A DNA stretch of 64,000 bases, taken from the NCBI GenBank assembly GCA_039621445.1, contig CP154955.1, forward strand, positions 49,894,086-49,958,085, read 5' to 3'. The notes under the pieces are model-generated. The model made no database searches. It was not told where the DNA came from and saw only the letters and a program-made list of their open reading frames with translations. This DNA comes from Euglena gracilis (Eukaryota > Euglenida > Euglenophyceae > Euglenales). A program made the position numbers and the translations under genes. Below are positions 32,079 to 39,973 of the stretch, piece after piece; positions within the stretch are counted from its first letter, which is position 1; every line of letters starts with the position of its first letter.

Positions 32079-33056
32079 CTCTTTTTCCCGTCTGCTTTTT
32101 AAAAGATGAAATGAGGGACAAAAAAATGTTTTGCCTCCTCTGTAGGGGTAGGCCTGGTTGCCCCTACACAGTCGTATTCGCTCAGAGTTTGTTTGGGCTG
32201 TTCAAATTTCTTGCGGTATTTGAAAGCAACTTTTATGGACGTTTGGGAGCGCAGGGGTAGATCGGCCACAACCCCCTCACAAATCACGATTAATACCTCT
32301 CTGCTGGCTCCTGCTTTGACCCAATGGGTGATGCTGGCCTGCAGGGTGGTCACCCCTGCCCCAGAAGATAATATCAGCCCTGCCCCTCCTGTTTTATATG
32401 CACCCCCGCATTTCCCCTTCCACTTTTCAAAATAAAGGGGAAAGCCTGGCTCTGGGCAGCCCTAATGCAGGGCCAGCTGGAACCCCAGTGATGGGGCAGC
32501 CAGGGGGAGAGGCCCCAGTGATGGGCCTGTGGAATCCCCAGGCACATTACATGTGACCTGTCTGAGCCAATGTTGGGCATGTTGCTGCAGAGGTTGAATA
32601 AAATGGCGTCCGCTGACCTCCAGATCTTGAAAACCCCACTGGCCTCCATTGGGGTCCTGTTCTTGACAGAAAGGGCCTCCACTGGCCCTGAGATCTTGAA
32701 TCTTCCCTTGGCCTCCACTGGACCCCTGTTTTTGAATATAGTGGCCTCCCACTGACCTTTTTGACATGCCTTTACCAAATGGCTGTTTCCAAGCTTGAGA
32801 TTACGGCTTCCATAGCCTTGAAAGTTTTTCTCTCTCGAGGCAAAACGACAAGGGAGGAAGGGACACCGAGGGCGAAGCACAAAGACCTTGTGAGGCAATG
32901 CCTTGCTCACCGGCGGTTTTGTTTGGATTGTTTGGGTGCGCTGGGTTAGGAGGTCCCGCTTAGTGCCGCCTCGCCGGAGTTTGCTGACGACCCTGCTCCG
33001 ACTTGGCGACGTGGCTTCTTGCACCTGGGGGGGGGTTCCCCCCCCTCCCCCCACTG
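32079..33056. other. Repeat-bearing stretch before E2, copy 2
   Basis: Allele of 17232-18210, including 32835-32894 that is inverted relative to 45141-45200. Ends in the target duplication ACTG (33053-33056). Confidence 0.5.
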
Positions 33057-33886
33057 TGTCGGCCGCCGGCTTGCGCCGGCAGCCAAAAATTGCCAGAAAG
33101 CGCAAATTTCAAAGTCGCGGGTAACAGCCAACCAGTTAAAAAAACCCGCGACTTAAATTGGAAGCGGGTCAAATTTCAAAGACCTTTCAAATTCATTTTG
33201 TTCACAGAACTTGAGGGGTTTTCCCCATCATTTGGCAAAGAAGAAATACATTGAATCGGATTTGATCAATCACATTGTTGAATTGGAATTGGCAATTACA
33301 TTGTTGGTCATTACATTGTTGGTGGAGTCATTGAAGTCAAATTGGTATTGAAATCAAGAAGGAGACCCTACAACACCGCCATCACCACCGCCACCTATAC
33401 CCTATACCCCTCTTCCTTGCCCCAGGTTGTTTTTTTCATTACATTCAGTCACTCTCACAGATTTCCAACAGTGTGTTTGCTTCTCCAGTGGGTTGGGATC
33501 CATTTCAGATACAGCGGGTTGGTTTGTGGGTTGGTTTGTGCAAGAGAGTGTGTGAGAGAGAAAGAGAGAAAAGTGAGATTTCAGAAAGAAAAGTTCGATT
33601 TCATTGCAAATGGCAGATTTTTCGTTTTTCACTAAAATTTCGGAAAGCTTTGAAAAAACGATCCTACGCGCCGGCTGGGGTTGGGGAAATCACCTGGGTG
33701 AAAAAATGGGGGTTGGCTTGAGCCCACCAATTCCCCGAGAAAGCGCAGGCCCCACCCCGGAAACACCCACCCCACTGCTGTCGGTGGTTATCCACGACGG
33801 CGAGGACCCCCCCGGGCCCTCGGCCCACCGGGACTCGCCGGTCGCAGGGGCGACCGGCGGCGCACAGGGGGTGGGGCCGGCAAACA
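33057..33886 (+). repeat. 5' LTR of E2
   Basis: TG...CA ends; near-identical to 44244-45074. Contains a pyrimidine tract ending in AG at 33424-33425 (likely trans-splice acceptor) and an open frame from ATG 33610 to its end. Confidence 0.92.
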
Positions 33887-34536
33887 TGGTTAGCAGAGGT
33901 TGGCTCACTGACTTTGTCAGTGAGGTTTTTTCAGATTCGGTGAACGTCGTTGCAGAGATTTGTTCCGCTGCCTCTGCCAGCAGAATCAGTGCAAAGTTTT
34001 CAGATTCGGCTGAAATCACAAGCAAAGGTTGTTTCACTGACCCAGTCAGTGAAAATTTTTCAGAGGCGGTCGACACGGTCACAGAGATTTGTTCTGGTGG
34101 CTGTGCCAGCAGAATGGTACACGAGGTCAATTTCATCAACCCTGTGGTCTGTGAATTTTCAGAAGAATATGCAGAAATCTGCTCGTTTCCCAGTCAATCT
34201 GTCCGAGTTTCAGATTGTGGTGAAAATTTTCTGAGATCTGTGGCACAAAGCTTTTTTCAGAACGAAAAGGAAACTGAATTTTCTGCAGCCCAGTTTTCGG
34301 AACCTGTGGCATCATTGCAAATCATGATGGAATCTGTGGCAGAAAACAATTTTCAGGCTGCAGAAACTTTATCGGCTTCAGGATTTTCAGAATCGACACA
34401 GGAATCAGATTCTGATTCTGATTCGGGGAGGGGGTCATTTACATGCATTAGGCCCATCACGGTGGTAGGGCCAGAAAATTTACAACTGGTTCCACTGCAT
34501 GGCAGTGACGACGAATCAGACCCCCCCAGGTTGTGA
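33610..34536 (+). CDS. E2 Gag N-terminal part (frame opens inside the LTR)
   Basis: Open from ATG 33610 within the LTR, through the PBS, to a stop at 34536. A second possible start is ATG 33886, which overlaps the last base of the LTR. The protein is acidic and serine-rich with repeated ENFSE/KFSDS-type phrases and ends in an SDSDSDS-like tract. It joins the next frame at a C7 run (34521-34527): one base less would fuse both acidic tracts smoothly. No known fold recognised. Confidence 0.5.
   Translation: MADFSFFTKISESFEKTILRAGWGWGNHLGEKMGVGLSPPIPRESAGPTPETPTPLLSVVIHDGEDPPGPSAHRDSPVAGATGGAQGVGPANMVSRGWLTDFVSEVFSDSVNVVAEICSAASASRISAKFSDSAEITSKGCFTDPVSENFSEAVDTVTEICSGGCASRMVHEVNFINPVVCEFSEEYAEICSFPSQSVRVSDCGENFLRSVAQSFFQNEKETEFSAAQFSEPVASLQIMMESVAENNFQAAETLSASGFSESTQESDSDSDSGRGSFTCIRPITVVGPENLQLVPLHGSDDESDPPRL
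33887..33905 (+). other. Primer-binding site, E2
   Basis: TGGTTAGCAGAGG directly follows the LTR. It matches the complement of the initiator tRNA-Met 3' end (TGGTAGCAGAGG) apart from one extra T. Confidence 0.55.
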
Positions 34537-37500
34537 AAGCGAATCAGAGGAAGAAAAACAGGCTGAAAACGCAATTATTCAGCAAATGGTTATGCAAAGA
34601 ATGAAAGCTGCTGGCATGTGGCCAGTAAACTTTTCAGGTTTTCAGCAAATTTCTGTGTCGTCACGAGACAGCAGCCCAGGGCCAGAACAAAAAAATTTGT
34701 GTTTAACAGCCCAGCCAGAACCATTGCTGTTAACACAGAGTTCAGATTCGCAGTCAGCACAGCCAGCTGCAGCCCAGCTGCAGGTTTTTCAGCCAGCCCA
34801 GCCGTTTTTGGCTGAGATATCTGTCCCAGCCCAGATGCCTGGGCAGGTTTTTCACCCAGCTCAGCAGTTTTCGGCTGAGTCATCTGTCCCAGCAATCATG
34901 GAGCCAGCCCAGATGACTTCACAGGTTTTTCACCCAGCTCAGCAGTTTTCGGCTGAGTCATCTGTCCCAGCAATCATGGGGCCAGCCCAGATGACTTCAC
35001 AGGTTTTTCAGCCAGCCCAGCAGTATTCGGCTAAGTCATCTGTTCCAGCAATCATGGGACCAGCCCAGATGCATGGGCAGGTTTTTCAGCCAGCGTTAAC
35101 AGTGTCTTCAAACACAGGCCCAGCCCAGATTTTTCAGCCAATTCAGCCAGGTTTTCCACAGACCCGGCCACAGAATTTACAGCCAAACACCAGTTTTTCT
35201 GCAGAAACTGGGTCCGAAAACCCTGAAAATCAGCATGATGTGGAAATGGAATCGGGCCATGGCCAATCTGATGATGATTGGAACAACTGGGGTGAAGAAA
35301 TCAGTTGCAAAATTGAATGTTTACATGGCAGACTTTTGGTGCAGGAAGGAAAAAACCCTGAAAAAACGGCTGAAAATCTGGTGGGGGAGGCAGAAAACAG
35401 GCTAAATCGGGCATTGGCCATGTCACAGGGGCAGACATTGAATCTGGTGAATGAGGCATTGGGCATGCATGATGGGCGAATGGCTGATCACATTGCCATG
35501 GTGAAACGTGAAATTCAGGCTGAACTGAGTGCAACTGTAAACGACTTGCTTTTGCAGTTTCAGCAAAATGGTGAAATGGTGCAAAATCTGGCCCAATGCC
35601 AAAGGCATTTGTTGAGTGTGGAAATGGAACGGCAGTTTGCTGAAAAAGTGAAGAAAGTGGAGGATGGAGTTAACTCGTTTTTTGAGGCCCAGGTTGAGGG
35701 GTTGAGAAAAAATGAGAGGGATTTTTCTCAGAAACTGTCGATTTTGGAAAAATCTGTGGGGGAGATGCACGTGGTGGTGCAACAAGTGGGGGAGAAGGAA
35801 AAACAGCAGGAAATTGCTGTAAATCAGGTCAAATCTGCAGTCGGTGAGCTAAGCTCTGGTCTGGAGGGACGCTTTGGGATCATTTTTCAGCAATGCAAAG
35901 GTTTGGGGGAGACTGAGTGTGCCAAATTTCAGGCGCAGGCTGAGAAATTGAAGGAATTTTCACAGTCCCTGGAGCGAGAGAGCAAAGCTCTGAAGGATCG
36001 TTTGGGGAGGTTGGAGAATTTTCTGGGTCGGAAAGATTTTCCCATTGAGAAAGTCTGTGACCTGATTAACAAGAGTGAGGAAACAATTCGGTTGGAGGTG
36101 CAAAGGGAGTTGGGGCTGCAAACGAGAAAGAATTTGGAGGTCATTATCAGTGAAATGTTGCAGGAAAGGTTGAGGCTGAGTGAAAGGGAGGAGCAGTTTG
36201 AAAAAGTTCGGGCTGAAATGGAAAATTCGATGAAACAGCAGGTTGGAGTTTTACTGCAACAGCAGTCCAGTGAACTTTTTAAAGAACAGCACGAGCGGAA
36301 AAAATTGCAACAAAAGCTGGATTTATTTCAGGCTGAGTTTTTGGTGATGAAAAATCAGCAAGCTGAATCTGCCAAATCTGCGACAGTGGATCTGACAAAG
36401 GAAACGAGAGAAAAATCAGCTGGAAACCCAGAAATCGAAGAGTTTGATCTTTTTGGTTACAACGATTTACCTGTGATCGAGAAAAATCCGGTTGAAATTG
36501 AAGGCTATGAATACGCTGAACCAGGATCACATGCGACACATGTCAGGCAGGTTTGTGCACGACCTGTGGGGGCAGTGCCTGCAGGTGCAGGGCTGGTTCC
36601 ATCAAATGCAGTGGCAACGCATCAATTGATGAAAAACCTGGTGGCTCCAAATTTTTCTGGACAGCCAAAAGACTGGTCGTCCTTTGTGCGGAATTGGGAT
36701 CAATATTTCAGGACGTTGGTTATTTTGCAAAATGGACATATGTCTGATTCACTCAAGCTTCAGCTTTTTGCAATGACGCTGGACGACACAAATCTAAAGG
36801 AATTGCAATTCCGACTGGAATTGAACGGAAAAACATCTTTCGAGGAGGAATGTGACAGGCTTGAAGGGAAATATGCTGGAACTCAATCCGAGTGTGCCAG
36901 AAAAAAATGGTATGATGTGAACCTCGTGAACCAAGGGAAAATTACCGTACAGGAATGGCGAGATTTTGTCATAAATTTCAGAATAGCCTGGAGACAGGTG
37001 AAAAGCGCCACTGACGATGAGGCAGAAAGACTGGTCAAGGGAAAACTGCCAAATTTCATTTTGCATTGGGTCGCCGATGAGGAGGAAAGGAAATCAACGT
37101 GTGGACCGAAAGTCAAAATGTACCCTGGAGTGCCTGCAACCGAGGAAAACATTATTTGTGCTGTGGAACGTGTCACTGGGGAAAAGCCCTGCAAGGTTTC
37201 GAAAGTTTCACCGCTGGAGTTCGAAGTCTTTTTGCCCAACACTACGATTTGCGACAAACTGAAAGAGGTCAGTGGGAAACCAATCACAGGCACGGATAAA
37301 AGGATCAAAATTGTGGAGGAACAGCCAAAAATGGGAGTTGAAGAAATTTTCCGTTTTGTTGAGCGAAAATTGTCTTCCAGGGATTCTCAAGACATGATAC
37401 ACAGTTCCAGGGAGCCAAATGCATTTGGAAACCGGAGGGCCAGGTCTGCTAAGGCAGATCGGGCCAAGGGGTCCAGGACACCCTCCCCAACACGGTCAGC

Positions 37501-37912
37501 CAAGAGGGGCGAAACGGTGGCAAAACCGTCCGTTGGAAAATCAGATTCACAGGTGGCAGCTCCTGCGACCAATGCAAACGTGAACCCCCCCGTGCAAAAT
37601 CCAGTGCCAGTGGTTCGATCACAGTCATTGCCACCCCCCCAGCAATCGCAATTTGGCCATGGGGGGGGATGGAGAAACGATTCTGGGTGGAATTCCAATG
37701 CCAATGCCAATTTTCAGGGAAATCAGTGGTGGAACTCAAATCAACAGAATTTTGATTCACAGTCTGGTGGTGGCAAAAGCAAAGGCAAAGGAAAGGGCAA
37801 AGGAAAAAATTCCTGGGGGAAAGGAAACAATGGAAATGACTGGTCTAGGGGAAAGGGCCAGGACGGTGGAAAAGGCAAAGGCAAAGGAAGGGGGAAAGGA
37901 AACCGTTGCTAG
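34499..37912 (+). CDS. E2 Gag main part
   Basis: 1137 codons. Residues about 110-200 are 26-residue repeats rich in PAQ. Residues about 260-630 are a long coiled coil. A capsid-type domain follows (about 705-880): PNFSGQPKDWSSFVRNW, then LKLQLFAMTLDD, EECDRLEGKYAG and WRDFVINFRIAW, the usual layout of the retrotransposon gag family. The C-terminus has no zinc knuckle; it is a Gly/Lys tract (KSKGKGKGKGK) likely to bind nucleic acid. It ends in TAG (37910-37912), in the same frame as the methyltransferase that follows. The true N-terminus is probably upstream in the other frame. Confidence 0.75.
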   Translation: MAVTTNQTPPGCESESEEEKQAENAIIQQMVMQRMKAAGMWPVNFSGFQQISVSSRDSSPGPEQKNLCLTAQPEPLLLTQSSDSQSAQPAAAQLQVFQPAQPFLAEISVPAQMPGQVFHPAQQFSAESSVPAIMEPAQMTSQVFHPAQQFSAESSVPAIMGPAQMTSQVFQPAQQYSAKSSVPAIMGPAQMHGQVFQPALTVSSNTGPAQIFQPIQPGFPQTRPQNLQPNTSFSAETGSENPENQHDVEMESGHGQSDDDWNNWGEEISCKIECLHGRLLVQEGKNPEKTAENLVGEAENRLNRALAMSQGQTLNLVNEALGMHDGRMADHIAMVKREIQAELSATVNDLLLQFQQNGEMVQNLAQCQRHLLSVEMERQFAEKVKKVEDGVNSFFEAQVEGLRKNERDFSQKLSILEKSVGEMHVVVQQVGEKEKQQEIAVNQVKSAVGELSSGLEGRFGIIFQQCKGLGETECAKFQAQAEKLKEFSQSLERESKALKDRLGRLENFLGRKDFPIEKVCDLINKSEETIRLEVQRELGLQTRKNLEVIISEMLQERLRLSEREEQFEKVRAEMENSMKQQVGVLLQQQSSELFKEQHERKKLQQKLDLFQAEFLVMKNQQAESAKSATVDLTKETREKSAGNPEIEEFDLFGYNDLPVIEKNPVEIEGYEYAEPGSHATHVRQVCARPVGAVPAGAGLVPSNAVATHQLMKNLVAPNFSGQPKDWSSFVRNWDQYFRTLVILQNGHMSDSLKLQLFAMTLDDTNLKELQFRLELNGKTSFEEECDRLEGKYAGTQSECARKKWYDVNLVNQGKITVQEWRDFVINFRIAWRQVKSATDDEAERLVKGKLPNFILHWVADEEERKSTCGPKVKMYPGVPATEENIICAVERVTGEKPCKVSKVSPLEFEVFLPNTTICDKLKEVSGKPITGTDKRIKIVEEQPKMGVEEIFRFVERKLSSRDSQDMIHSSREPNAFGNRRARSAKADRAKGSRTPSPTRSAKRGETVAKPSVGKSDSQVAAPATNANVNPPVQNPVPVVRSQSLPPPQQSQFGHGGGWRNDSGWNSNANANFQGNQWWNSNQQNFDSQSGGGKSKGKGKGKGKNSWGKGNNGNDWSRGKGQDGGKGKGKGRGKGNRC
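34830..35100 (+). repeat. 78-bp tandem repeats in E2 gag
   Basis: Units at 34830, 34908, 34986 and a partial at 35064 start cccagatg and encode 26 residues each. Confidence 0.9.
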
Positions 37913-39073
37913 GATAGCCGGGGTGGACCGTTGGGGGCGGGAGCCGCCCCGGGCTCGCATACCCAGCCCCACACAAAGACATACGCAAATCCCAGGTGGC
38001 AAGAAAAATCTCGTGCGAGTGAAAACGAAAGCATGATGAAAAATCTGCCATCCCAGGAGATCTCTACACAAGGTGTGTCCAGTGTGTCGGGTGCGTGCAT
38101 GCGTGACGTGCAAATCTGTGACTCGGCCCAAATCTGTAAAAAATCAGATCCCATAAGGGATCGTGCACAGCCTTCCGTAAAGAAAAGAGCTTTAGACCTT
38201 TTTTGCGGTAAAGGCTCGGTTGGGGATTGCCTGAGAGAGCAGGGGTTTAAGGTTGTGTCAGTGGACATAAACCCCAGATTTAACCCAACCCACTGTGCAA
38301 ATATTTTGGAGTGGAGATATTGGAGGTACCCCCCCGGATATTTTCAGATCATCGCTGCGGGGGTGCCCTGTACAGAATATAGCTTGGCCAAAACATTGGG
38401 AGTCAGAAATTTGGAGGGGGCAGATCGGCTGGTCAAAAAAACTTTGGAGATTGTCGAATATTTCAAGCCAAAATTGTGGTGGATTGAAAATCCCCGTCAT
38501 GGACTTTTGCGGAAAAGACCCTGTGTTCAAAATCTGACTTTTGTCGATGTTGACTATTGTCAGTTTTCAGATTGGGGATATCAAAAGCCCACCCGAATCT
38601 GGGGGAGCGAAAATCTGAGCAAGCTACAAAACAAACTTTGTGATGGCCAGACCTGCCCGAATTTGATTCCTGGGGGGAGGAGTCACCGAGAAAAGTTGGG
38701 AGGATATGGAATGACAGTTGGCACCCAGAAAAAATGGAGGATGCCCAAACAACTGGTGGAGTATTTGTTAACCGTGTTGGAACGAAAAAGCGGATATCGT
38801 AGGGAGGATTATGCTGTTAGGAAAGTTTGTATGGAGGAAATTGAGAAGGAATTTCGGGTTAAGGCGGAACGGGATTGTTTTGCAACCAGCCAAAATGCCA
38901 GGTGTGAAAAGTTTTACGGGGAGGATGATGATGCCATGAAAAAGGATTGGGGGGCGGAGGCACGGTTGTGGATGAACCACCCTGGACTTTGTGGCCTGAG
39001 GTGGCTGAAAAATTGCAAAATTCCAATTGTCGGGCGATTTGCATTTGCCCAGACTGGAATAGGAGGTGGGTGA
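37913..39073 (+). CDS. Cytosine-C5 DNA methyltransferase-like domain carried by E2
   Basis: Open directly after the gag TAG, same frame; the first ATG is at about 38033. Counting from 37931: motif I DLFCGKGSVG (89-98, SAM binding), motif II-like VSVDIN (109-114), motif IV AAGVPCTEYSLAKT with the catalytic Cys at 147 (38369-38371), motif VI WWIENPRHGLL (183-193, Glu of ENV/ENP), motif VIII YCQF..WGYQKPTRIWGS (209-226), and a late IP..L-type helix (MPKQLVEYLL). The target domain is short. This is the Dcm/DNMT fold seen in phage- and alga-type enzymes; the PPC motif is VPC here. After residue 315 a Dam-like part begins (DCFATSQNARCEKF, then DDAMKKDW). The frame is lost at a G6 run near 38949 and continues in the next entry. 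Known retrotransposon-borne DNMTs exist in a few algae; activity here is unproven. Confidence 0.75.
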   Translation, partial: DSRGGPLGAGAAPGSHTQPHTKTYANPRWQEKSRASENESMMKNLPSQEISTQGVSSVSGACMRDVQICDSAQICKKSDPIRDRAQPSVKKRALDLFCGKGSVGDCLREQGFKVVSVDINPRFNPTHCANILEWRYWRYPPGYFQIIAAGVPCTEYSLAKTLGVRNLEGADRLVKKTLEIVEYFKPKLWWIENPRHGLLRKRPCVQNLTFVDVDYCQFSDWGYQKPTRIWGSENLSKLQNKLCDGQTCPNLIPGGRSHREKLGGYGMTVGTQKKWRMPKQLVEYLLTVLERKSGYRREDYAVRKVCMEEIEKEFRVKAERDCFATSQNARCEKFYGEDDDAMKKDWGAEARLWMNHPGLCGLRWLKNCKIPIVGRFAFAQTGIGGG

Positions 39074-39381
39074 AAAATCTGGTGGCTATGGCTGTCAAAA
39101 AGATTTATTTTCCCAAGGGGACAAAGTTGTTTGAGGCTGATGGGAGGATTTTGAGGGGTACCCGTTGGGGGGTGTGGGCCTTGTTGATCGATAGAAGGCA
39201 ACCCTCCCAGGGGGGGGGCAGCCCCAGGGAAGAAAAAATTGGTGCGGCTGAAAAAAAGAATGTTGAGGGGGACGAAAACTCGGGGAGGAGCAAAGAAACT
39301 CGGGGAGGACAGACAACTTCTGTTAAAAACCCAGATTCAGTTGGCAAATGGGGAGGAAAAAACGGCCAGAATTTTGATTGA
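38947..39381 (+). CDS. E2 Dam-like 'PPW' domain, C-terminal half
   Basis: This frame continues the previous one after a one-base shift at the G6 run (about 38949-38954). It reads DEPPWTLWPEVAEKL, RAICICPDWNRRWVKNL and, later, LFEADGRILRGTRWGVWALL. With the preceding DCFAT/N/DDAMKKDW it makes the full order of a Dam-like N6-adenine methyltransferase domain as in DIRS-type elements. The catalytic motif is EPPW rather than DPPW/NPPY, so it may be inactive. It overlaps the protease frame. Confidence 0.5.
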   Translation: MGGGGTVVDEPPWTLWPEVAEKLQNSNCRAICICPDWNRRWVKNLVAMAVKKIYFPKGTKLFEADGRILRGTRWGVWALLIDRRQPSQGGGSPREEKIGAAEKKNVEGDENSGRSKETRGGQTTSVKNPDSVGKWGGKNGQNFD

Positions 39382-39973
39382 CACGGGGGCGGAGGCAAAC
39401 CTCATTCGACAAGGGTTGATAGGGGACCACCTAATGTATCCTGCTAAGGACCCGTTAAGGTTTGAAACTGCCAATGGGCAAACTTTGGCGGGGGGGAGCA
39501 GATGTGCAAAGGTGAAAATGATCCTACAACAAAATTGGAATGAGGAAAGGGAAATTGAGAGGGTGGAATATGAGGTTGAATTTTATGAGGCAAATATCAA
39601 AGTGGATGCCATTCTTTCTTATCCATGGTTGGCAGAAGCAAAAGTGGGAATTTTTCCACACCACAAGGCTTTGGTGAAAGACAGCCCCGACCTGATTTTT
39701 CTGCGGGGTGTTGAAAGACGGAGGGGTCCGCAAAAATTCAGGGATGACACAAAATTTTCAGTGGACAATGTGACGGTGGCGGACGGGTCTTCGTTTGGGT
39801 TGCAAAAACTTGGTCTTTGCTTGCCATTGGAAGGGTTGGACCAGGAATTGCAATTTTTGAGTGATGAGGACCTGAGGGAGGTTGCCACAAATTTGGAGGG
39901 AAGTGACCCCCCGGGTGCAAGTTATCAACCGAATGATAATTACAAGGGAGGGGGAGGACAAAAAAGAGGATGA
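39239..39973 (+). CDS. E2 retropepsin
   Basis: ARILIDTGAEANLIRQGLI gives the active site DTGA (DTG at 39380-39388). About 75 residues later VDAILSYPWLAEAK matches the conserved ILG-type strand and following helix. The function is polyprotein processing. The domain proper is about 39310-39720; the listed start is the first open codon of the frame. The RT frame overlaps its end by 92 bases in a different phase. Confidence 0.8.
   Translation: MVRLKKRMLRGTKTRGGAKKLGEDRQLLLKTQIQLANGEEKTARILIDTGAEANLIRQGLIGDHLMYPAKDPLRFETANGQTLAGGSRCAKVKMILQQNWNEEREIERVEYEVEFYEANIKVDAILSYPWLAEAKVGIFPHHKALVKDSPDLIFLRGVERRRGPQKFRDDTKFSVDNVTVADGSSFGLQKLGLCLPLEGLDQELQFLSDEDLREVATNLEGSDPPGASYQPNDNYKGGGGQKRG

Larger units (their letters stand above)
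19320..34151. repeat. Second copy of 4821-19306 (likely allele/overlap)
   Basis: Offset is 14499 bases at the left end, 14497 through HSP90 exon 2, about 14841 after exon 3 and 14845 at the right end. Differences are scattered substitutions, homopolymer length changes and one 0.34-kb replacement in HSP90 intron 2. Confidence 0.97.
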
